Below the pieces are notes generated by a model, which saw only the letters and a program-made list of their open reading frames with translations, was not told where the DNA came from and did not search any database. A stretch of DNA of 64,000 nucleotides from Ornithodoros turicata (Eukaryota > Arthropoda > Arachnida > Ixodida > Argasidae): the NCBI RefSeq assembly GCF_037126465.1, contig NC_088209.1, forward strand, positions 22,821,146 to 22,885,145, read 5' to 3'. The position numbers and the translations under genes are program-made. Each line of letters opens with the position of its first letter. Position 1 is the first letter of the stretch. Positions 58,901 through 64,000 of this stretch are shown here, piece by piece.

Positions 58901-61900
58901 CTGACCAAGGTAACGAATGTTCCCTTCATCATTATACAAGGAAACACATTGCAGAGGTACCCCGTTTCACCACAAAGTGCATCCCATGTCACAGTGGTAA
59001 CTGCTGGGGAAAGAAATGCGAACACCGTCGCATTGCCCAAACGGGCTTCTTGCAATAGGCTCGTTCGGCTGCCCAGGGGGCGCCCTCGCTCACAACCATC
59101 ACTACCACCTGCCGTAGCAAGGATAAGTTACTCCTAGCATTTATTTCAGTTATTTCGCAGTTTGCTGCAGCTATTTTATCAGGCATTGCACACATTCGCT
59201 GAGGTAGGTCCAACACAAGATAGAATTCACGCGATGGCGTGTGAAGTCTCCAACATCGTCTTCTACGCTTGTAGAATATGCTGGAAAATGTTTCCTCCGT
59301 CCGCCACCAGGGAAGAAAGCCGGCGCCACTGTCACCGTGCCAAACTCTAACCGAACATCGCGGGGGGGGCTGACGTAGAACCGGGCGCTGCCAAAGCTTC
59401 CACTTCCCACGCGCTCTTGGGTATGTACGTGGACAAAGAATATCTCATACGGCAAACTCACGCAAAATCCTCTCGACCTGAGCTTTTTGCTTCAGTCTAC
59501 CTTCACAGGACCACTGGATTCTCTAACTTTCTCACGTGGCCCAAAGTTATCACTTATATTAAGAATCGTAATGACCCTTGTGGTCCCTCAACGTATAACC
59601 AAAATAAATAAAATAAATAAATTCGTATTAACTACATCGTAAGTTGCATCTTTATTTGTGTTTTGAACCATACTAAGATTTTCCTCTCAGACTCTCCTTC
59701 GCACACATTAAACGATAAATAAACTATTACTATAATTGAAGATAATACGCAATAATATCACTTGCTTTACCTTCCAAGGAGAATGGACGTAGCCAAGATG
59801 ACTGCATACATCTGGATGTCCGCGCTGATGTACCAGTAGTGAGGAAGGCACTGAGAAAGCAACGAAGTACATGCTACGGGCAACCAACACAGGGCAAGCC
59901 ATTACGAACAGGTGACTAAAAGCATACGTACCGATTGTTCGTATCCTTCAAAATTATGTATGACCAGCAGAATTGCCCACCACGTTCGACGGCAGTTCTC
60001 CGTGGCTTGGCCCATTTTTTCATGCCAAATAGGTCCGGACCCTAGTTCCGGTGCAAGGAAGATGAAACATGTGCACGCTGCTGCCACTGGAACTAATCTG
60101 AGACAAATAAGAATAGATACCTTAAAGGGGCATGGAAGGGACGAAAAAAATATATACGTCAAGAGGAGCAGATATTAGGATTGCCGGCCCTGGGACACAT
60201 TCGCACAAAAGGTACAAGTGCAGCGCGCAATCCCGGTGTGCAAGAGAGGTTTCAATTTCGCGGGAAAGCGTCATCCCTCGGATGCCAATCTGTGACGTCA
60301 CGTCATCTACCCAATAGCGAGGCACGCACCTTCTTTTTCTTTCTTTCCTTTTGCGGTTTCATTTGGCGCCGCTCGTCCCGCATCTTACGCAGAGCAGTGC
60401 CTTGCTCCCGCGCTGTAGCAGACGATTTTCGGCAGCCAGTAAGAGGGCTCGGATGAGGTGACGTCACAACACGCAGAAGACGCAGAGAGAGTTCACCACC
60501 GCTGCGCGCATTCTTGTAAGCTAATTTTCTCGGGACATCCGCGCTTCCCTAAGGAAATTTTTGCGTGATAATTCCTGAAGGTAGTACGTTTATATAACGG
60601 ATTTTCATATCATATCAAAATACATCTTCGAGGCACCTTCCAAGAAGCCTTGCTAGAAGCTTCAGCTTGATGAGTCCAGCAACGGACATGGTTATGGTTT
60701 TAACTGTATCACAGCATGACATATGCACACATTTACGAAGAGGAAAATGCGGAACTTGTCCCCGACAAAGGAGAGGTTTTTGAAGGGACTTTGACTACAA
60801 ATAAAAAGGTAGTTGATGTTCAATAGTTCGGGCACCCTAAATCATTCAACGAAACGTAATTGGTGTTGGTATTGGAAAAAAGAAAACACATTGGGTTTAT
60901 GCTCCATCAACATAAATTCCCGCTGCTCCATAGCACTTATCGCTGTGTGCTGCATGCCAGTTAGAAGAAAGGTTCGCTAATCTTTCAAGCACCATGGACG
61001 CCAGGCGGTGTTTATGCAGAATTGCGGTCCGAAATTGCTATAACTCTGAAGCAGCATATATGCGTCTTGGTGGATAGAACAAAAACAAAATTTAAGAAAA
61101 TTTATCTGCCTCATCGTTATTTCCCTGTAGATTAAAAATGACGCAACTTTCAACATTTTGTGCACGATTTGTTTTTCGTTACCACTTTTTCTATAGTTGA
61201 CGTCACTAAGCAAGAATGTAAGAGGTAATCTCGGCGCCTCTCGCCGTCGGCCGCGTTTCCATTTTCCCACGACATGATGGTTCAGCGGTTGAATAGATCA
61301 AGAAAGTGTTTTGTTCGCTTAGAACACTTTCTTGTGAAATGTCGAAATAGCTGTGCGCATAAAAATGCACGGCATCGAGCGATTATTACGGAAGCGCAGG
61401 TGGAGCCGCGCTCGCGCTGTCGCTGTCCACACGACAGGTTGGGGCCCTCTGCCTATGCTGCGGTGTCTAAAAAAGTGTCTAAAAGCATGACTGAAGTAAC
61501 GTTGAATGCTTTACCTCCAGTAGCGAGCTACTAGCTTGCCGAAATAATCCAGAACTGGATGCGTTTTGTAGAATATCTTGCACTGATTGAACGTTATTAG
61601 AAAGCCCCTGGAAACAAACATGACAAGTTAAGCACCCGGTGGTCGAGAAAACTGGGCCTCAACCAGCTTCCAAAATGAATGTCTTACCCTAGGAAGAAAA
61701 AGGTGTCCACGCACAAGAAAGAGTTCAGAACAGGCTGAAACAGCAAGTTGCTTGCCTGCTCGAGCACGCTCAGGCCATTACCTAGACATTAAGAGGAATT
61801 GTTCAGGAATGCTGGAGAACGTCCTGTGGAACAGTACAGTTGCTTCCCGCGCTATAGACGGTGTAAAGACCGGCGAAAAGACGCGAGCACAAGAGGGAAG

Positions 61901-62747
61901 GTGTGGATCAGCGTGGTGTCCCGTTGTGCTCGCCTGTTTTCACTGACCTTTATGCAATTCAATGGTGTACCAACTAGCCCAGCAAAGAAAGATGAAAGTC
62001 GCTGAAAAGGTTAGCCAGCTGTAGGACTCGAACCCACATCTTCTGGATACCAATTGAGATCTACCAATTGAGCTAAGCTAACACGCCTCTCCAGCGACTT
62101 TCGGGGTGCGTCATCTGAAGGGACAAACCAGCCACTCACTCTCACTCATCCTCCTTTCACTCTTACATTTTTGCTCACTCATACACACATTCATACGACG
62201 GGATCGACGCAAGCGGCACGTGTTGAACATGAGAGAACTGATGTTCTGAGGCTGGAACAACATAGAAGGGACAAATACAAACAAAGCCTCAAATTGCCTA
62301 AGAAATTAACGATGAAAGATGAAAGTCGCTGAAAAGGTTAGCCAACTGTAGGACTCGAACCCACATCTTCTGGATTACCGCTTAGGCTTAGGCTTAGTCT
62401 GGATTACCGATTAGTCTTTAGGCTTTGCTTGTATTTGTCCCTTCTATGTTGTTCCAGCCTCAGAGCATCAGTTCCCTCATAGCTCAGCAGTCTATCATGC
62501 AGTCCACATAGAACACTATAGATCCGGGGACATAAAGCAACCCCAGGACGCCCGAATTACTCACGGTAAGTGGTGATCTCTCCGAAGGCGTACGTGTGCG
62601 CAACTATAATCCAGAAGACATTGAAAGCACGAATGCCGTGAATGGCCTGTAAGTTGCGACTGTGCTCGTCGGCTGGTGTGCGGACTTGAAGTAGCTTCGC
62701 ACTTGATCGGATGACAGACATGTCCATGAATGCTTCAACTGAGTATG
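52743..62747 (-). CDS. NRF-6-like multi-pass acyltransferase (partial, ten exons)
   Basis: Ten exons join in phase into 480 residues plus TAG. Order and motifs match the 'nose resistant to fluoxetine' branch of acyltransferase family 3: IHGIRAFNVFWIIVAHTY, SFLCVDTFFFLGG, GSGPIWHE, WWAILLVIHNFEGY, CLPHYWYISADIQMY, RPYVHIGPYLTG, LLSWKFLVPVSRVSFAIYVI and IIFEKPVV. The product should be a plasma- or organelle-membrane protein with about ten or more helices. In worms NRF-6/NDG-4 act in gut uptake and transfer of lipids and drugs; the substrate here is unknown. The cysteine-rich N-terminal NRF domain and first helix are not found and probably lie beyond 64000. All borders are GT-AG. Introns are 80, 81, 478, 783, 950, 1031, 1417, 1744 and 1996 bp. 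No stop or frameshift interrupts it, so it is probably functional. Confidence 0.92.
53099..53152. repeat. 14-bp perfect inverted repeat in the last intron
   Basis: TTGAGTTTGAGGAG (53099-53112) and CTCCTCAAACTCAA (53139-53152) flank a 26-nt loop, about 100 bp upstream of the last exon's acceptor. Confidence 0.85.
53463..53545. repeat. Short fold-back repeat
   Basis: CACGTGACGGAGAACAGCGA then ATC faces GATTCGCTATTCTCCGCCACGTG. It lies inside the last intron. Confidence 0.75.
53764..54135. mobile_element. hAT-like non-autonomous element
   Basis: CAGTGTTTCTCAAACTGGGG faces ...AACGTTTGAGAAACACTA. CAGTGTTTCTCAA ends are classic for hAT elements. The internal GGGGGTCATGACCCCCAAATG is itself palindromic. 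No clear 8-bp duplication. It lies in the last intron of the NRF-like gene. Confidence 0.75.
54340..54835. repeat. 66-67-bp minisatellite in the last intron
   Basis: GAGGGCGGAG-type unit starts near 54500, 54566, 54633, 54699 and 54765 (spacings 66, 67, 66, 66), with more diverged units before. Unit words: GCGAGAACACGG, GGAAAGnnAGGGnCCC, GCACnTGGCTCTAGnAATCC. Confidence 0.85.
54890..54950. repeat. (TACCCATG)n short tandem repeat
   Basis: Alternating ATGTACCC and ATGCTACCC words, about 16-bp period, three rounds. Confidence 0.8.
54994..55136 (-). CDS. NRF-like gene, penultimate exon
   Basis: Acceptor TTTTCCTTGCAG, donor GTAAGA. The first two bases complete a Gly codon split from the previous exon. 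It encodes LLNRLLSWKFLVPVSRVSFA then IYVIHIYTIYFKLWTTRERI. The SWKxxVPxSR segment and following helix are among the most conserved in the family. Confidence 0.92.
55513..55700 (+). mobile_element. Ruka-like tick SINE
   Basis: A tRNA-like head: GTCCTCG pairs with CGAGGGC as acceptor stem. Box A is TAGCTCAGTCGGTAACG and box B GGTTCGATCCC. The D-arm is broken and an anticodon loop is not convincing. The body GTCGGAGATTTCCGGCGCAC, then CCCCAGGTGGTCCAAATTAT and GCAGTCCTACCATACGGCAC, matches the well-known tick SINE body (AGGTGGTCnAAATTA...CCACTACGGC). It lies in the intron between exons 8 and 9, antisense to the gene. Confidence 0.8.
56087..56273 (-). CDS. NRF-like gene, exon 8 of those found
   Basis: Acceptor CCTTACTTTAG, donor GTAAGT. 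It encodes ILEGLLWITCIAAGSYVNFI, then a helix-loop with SVYAGTHRIVWSACVGWVVH and RCAVGRGG. The R-x2-W-x4-GW pattern is typical of the family at this place. Confidence 0.9.
56905..57195 (+). mobile_element. tRNA-derived SINE (S2) in an intron
   Basis: AGCTCCAAGGTCGTCCTCAAG, a weak box B (GGTGTGAATCCTACC), TGTGTTGTCTGAGGTTTTCCC and the 3' part GTCCACGTCTGCACGCCGCT then CAGTTGTTTCGCGGCG. Antisense to the NRF-like gene. Confidence 0.8.
57251..57496 (-). mobile_element. tRNA-derived SINE (S1) in an intron
   Basis: A complete copy on the minus strand: head GGCTTAGTGGTTAGCGTGCT, box B GGGTTCGAATCCCGG, body and 3' end GAGGCCGACAACGGCGAGCC with a short CACCACCACC tail. Same strand as the gene. No clear target duplication; the head is followed by CCGCC repeats. 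Confidence 0.85.
58018..58138 (-). CDS. NRF-like gene, exon 7 of those found
   Basis: Acceptor CTTTATCTAG, donor GTGAGT. It encodes YSKDLLSEIYFRPYVHIGPY then LTGSLVAYLYLHHRNTHVPR. RPYxxIGPYLxG is the family's most recognisable motif. Confidence 0.93.
58617..58739 (-). CDS. NRF-like gene, exon 6 of those found
   Basis: Acceptor TCCATTTTCAG, donor GTGAGT. It encodes QPKLALLITACLLTLSAIVV, a membrane helix, then ILTYINNYPPTLLMLSRDY. First and last codons are split in agreement with its neighbours. Confidence 0.9.
59771..59850 (-). CDS. NRF-like gene, exon 5 of those found
   Basis: Acceptor GTTGCTTTCTCAG, donor GTAAAG. It encodes CLPHYWYISADIQMYAVILA then TSILLG. C-x2-HxWY(L/I)xxDxQ is the family signature. 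It is separated from the next upstream exon by only 81 bp. Confidence 0.93.
59932..60097 (-). CDS. NRF-like gene, exon 4 of those found
   Basis: Acceptor TTATTTGTCTCAG, donor GTACGT. It encodes LVPVAAACTCFIFLAPELGS, GPIWHEKMGQATENC and RRTWWAILLVIHNFEGYEQS. GSGPxW and C-x2-(T)WW are conserved positions. Confidence 0.93.
61515..61607 (-). CDS. NRF-like gene, exon 3 of those found
   Basis: Acceptor TTTGTTTCCAG, donor GTAAAG. It encodes GFLITFNQCKIFYKTHPVLD then YFGKLVARYWR. It lies 80 bp from exon 2, and the Gly-Gly at the junction completes the VDTFFFLGG motif. Confidence 0.9.
61688..61781 (-). CDS. NRF-like gene, exon 2 of those found
   Basis: Acceptor TTAATGTCTAG, donor GTAAGA. It encodes NGLSVLEQASNLLFQPVLNS then FLCVDTFFFL. 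A nearer TTTCAG at 61730 would break the phase with exon 1, which decides in favour of the upstream acceptor. Confidence 0.88.
62000..62103 (-). mobile_element. tRNA-derived repeat S4, copy 1
   Basis: The minus strand has TTAGCTTAGCTCAATTGGTAG (box A), GATGTGGGTTCGAGTCCTAC (box B) and then GCTGGCTAACCTTTTCAGCG. The words after box B continue to GACTTTCATCTTTC. Confidence 0.75.
62233..62479. repeat. Inverted repeat enclosing a second S4 fragment
   Basis: AACTGATGTTCTGAGGCTGG then AACAACATAGAAGGGAC and AAATACAAACAAAGCCT pair with the inverse at about 62420-62475. Arms are about 55 bp. Inside, 62326-62400 repeats the S4 box-B end (GTAGGACTCGAACCCACATC) and a GCTTAGGCTTAGGCTTAG run. Confidence 0.8.
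62565..62747 (-). CDS. NRF-like gene, most upstream exon found
   Basis: Acceptor TTTTTATTGCAG, donor GTGAGT. It encodes YSVEAFMDMSVIRSSAKLLQ, then LQAIHGIRAFNVFWIIVAHT and YAFGEITTY. HGIRxxxxxW(I/V)xxxHT opens the acyltransferase-3 domain. Its His and Arg are the invariant residues of the family. The exon begins with two bases of a split codon, so at least one more exon lies upstream. Confidence 0.93.
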
Positions 62748-62929
62748 CTGCAATAAAAACATCGGCTGCTATAACTGGTTTCGGCAAATAGATCTAGTGC
62801 AACGAACACACATGGTGGATTCTTGTAGAGAAGGTGAGCCCATTAAGTGTAAAAATCCGAAATTTGCCCTAAGTCCTTCAAGCTTTGCAGTAGTGTTTAC
62901 GTGTGGCTGTACTATGCGTGTTACACTAA

Positions 62930-63160
62930 CCGCCGTCGTCTCGCTCCGCCCTCAGGGGTCCCTAGAGCCTGGTGTGCGCTTCAAACGACCCGCTCTTTCC
63001 ACCGTGTTCCCCAAGGGGCCCTCTCTCTCTCCGCCATATTCTCACTCAGCCCTTAGGGTTCCCAAAGCCTAGTGCGGTTCAAAAGGTCATCTCTCTCCAC
63101 CGTATTCTCGCTCCGCTCTCGGGGTTCTCGTAAAGCCTTGTATCGATTCCAGGGGCTCTC
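62930..63160. repeat. 66-bp minisatellite, inverted orientation
   Basis: CTCGCTCCGCCCTCAGGGGTCC, CTCACTCAGCCCTTAGGGTTCC and CTCGCTCCGCTCTCGGGGTT are reverse complements of the unit at 54.3-54.8 kb. The last two units are 65 bp apart. It lies upstream of the first exon found. A single unit in the other orientation is at 63412-63470. Confidence 0.8.
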
Positions 63161-63950
63161 TGATTCTGGAAGCGCACTCAACCGCAGCGCCTCCCTTAGC
63201 GGTAGCCCCTCCACTAAAGCCTCGTAGCCCCTCTACTGATGGACGCGCTGGACCACTTTCTAGCATCACTTGAGCGTCCCGAATGAGCCTCAGAGAGAAC
63301 AGGCCACTGCGGCGACATTGTTGTTGCGCTTGTGGGGTACATTGTTAGCTTAAGAGAAGACAGTTAGATTGTGCAACGGAGACAGTTGCGTGACTGCATG
63401 ACGCAATAAGAGAGGGTGCCTAGAAGCGCACTTGGCTCTATGGATCTCTAAGGGCAGAGCGAGAATACGTTCGGCTGGGTCTCCGTAATAGCGAATACCT
63501 ATCGGGAGTGACCTGCAAACCCCAGCCAAAACTAAGTAGATTACCACCACCTGCAGCGCAAAATAGACGTGTTTCCTAAGCCCCGAATTACCAGGGCGAT
63601 ATCTAATTACCAAACGCCGTCAAAGAAAAGATTGTACACGGCGAAGAGACCCCCCAGGACCTAAAGATAGTCCTCATCCCGTCCCCGTGACATGGGAGGC
63701 GCGCAGGGGTTCCGATCCTTTCACCGTTCGATTTGGCTAAGTCGGGCGCATGCCGTCACTGACCCGCTGTTCTGTTGTCTGCCTGTTTGCGCCTCACGTG
63801 GTACAGGCGACAGGGTACAACTAAAGATTAGGATAATTATAATAAGTCGTATAGCTATACGTCGCGCGAAAACTATGTTTATAAAGATGAGGAGATTGAG
63901 GGCAATATCGCTCCCCCTTCCTGCGATCCAGAATTAATTGACATCAACAC
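63161..63950. other. No exon recognised upstream of the NRF-like gene
   Basis: A minus-strand frame at 63350-63613 includes a hydrophobic VVVIYLVLAGVC, but lacks matched splice borders and overlaps a minisatellite unit. I do not assign it to the gene. Confidence 0.35.
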
Positions 63951-63952
63951 TC

Positions 63953-64000
63953 TCATACACTCTTAGAAATGAGGTGGTGGTGGTGGTGGTGATAGGGCTT
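63953..64000. mobile_element. Family A terminus joined to a SINE S1 tail (cut by window end)
   Basis: ATACACTCTTAGAAATGA is directly followed by (GGT)n and GATAGGGCTT, the S1 3' end read on the minus strand. The rest lies beyond the window. Confidence 0.75.

Noticed and set aside
63350..63613. Upstream exon of the NRF-like gene encoding the first helix
   Set aside because: A hydrophobic stretch exists, but no matched splice sites fit the phase needed by the exon at 62747, and part of the frame is a minisatellite unit.
1..64000. CRISPR array, prokaryotic operons or integrated phage
   Set aside because: No regularly spaced repeats with unique spacers and no dense same-strand gene blocks; introns and SINEs show nuclear eukaryotic DNA.

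Overview
The window looks like nuclear DNA of a tick (Ixodida). There is no operon structure, Shine-Dalgarno site, rRNA or CRISPR. Instead there are GT-AG introns, many tRNA-derived SINEs (including a Ruka-like tick SINE), non-LTR retrotransposon tails, a P-element-type transposase fossil, Tc1/mariner-like and hAT-like non-autonomous elements, fold-back MITEs and microsatellites. Species cannot be fixed from the sequence alone.

One host gene is well supported. A multi-pass membrane acyltransferase-3 protein of the 'nose resistant to fluoxetine' (NRF-6) type lies on the minus strand from 62747 down to the stop codon at 52743-52745. Ten exons could be placed, each with consensus GT/AG borders and matching phases. 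They join into 480 residues plus stop, with an AATAAA about 50 nt past the stop. The extracellular N-terminal NRF domain, the first membrane helix and the promoter lie upstream, beyond the window or in exons I could not identify. Its introns carry SINEs, an hAT-like element, and a 66-67 bp minisatellite that occurs in two introns in opposite orientations.

The other ~52 kb holds no recognised host gene. One GC-rich candidate exon (30550-30695, minus) and one small ORF inside a dispersed repeat (36932-37201, minus) are possible. Layout: 0.6-1.1 kb broken LINE RNase H; 1.5-5.8 kb fold-back elements, LINE tail, SINE; 7.3-10 kb MITE and SINEs; 12.5-17.2 kb palindromic elements and a pair of adjacent MITEs; 18.9-23.2 kb MITEs mixed with two LINE fragments; 28.1-28.9 kb MITE abutting an hAT-like element; 32.6-37.4 kb MITE, Tc1-like element, P-element fossil and repeat G; 38.6-52.6 kb SINEs, LINE 3' ends, a terminal-inverted-repeat element with an internal tandem array, a nested pair of inverted-repeat elements, and several short elements.

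The most unusual signal is modular exchange among MITEs. A hairpin core (Tn-GAAAACGGGAGGCGTACGCC-like) occurs inside elements with at least three unrelated terminal inverted repeats. One element appears chimeric, and the tail of a tRNA-derived SINE directly abuts the MITE terminus in two places.
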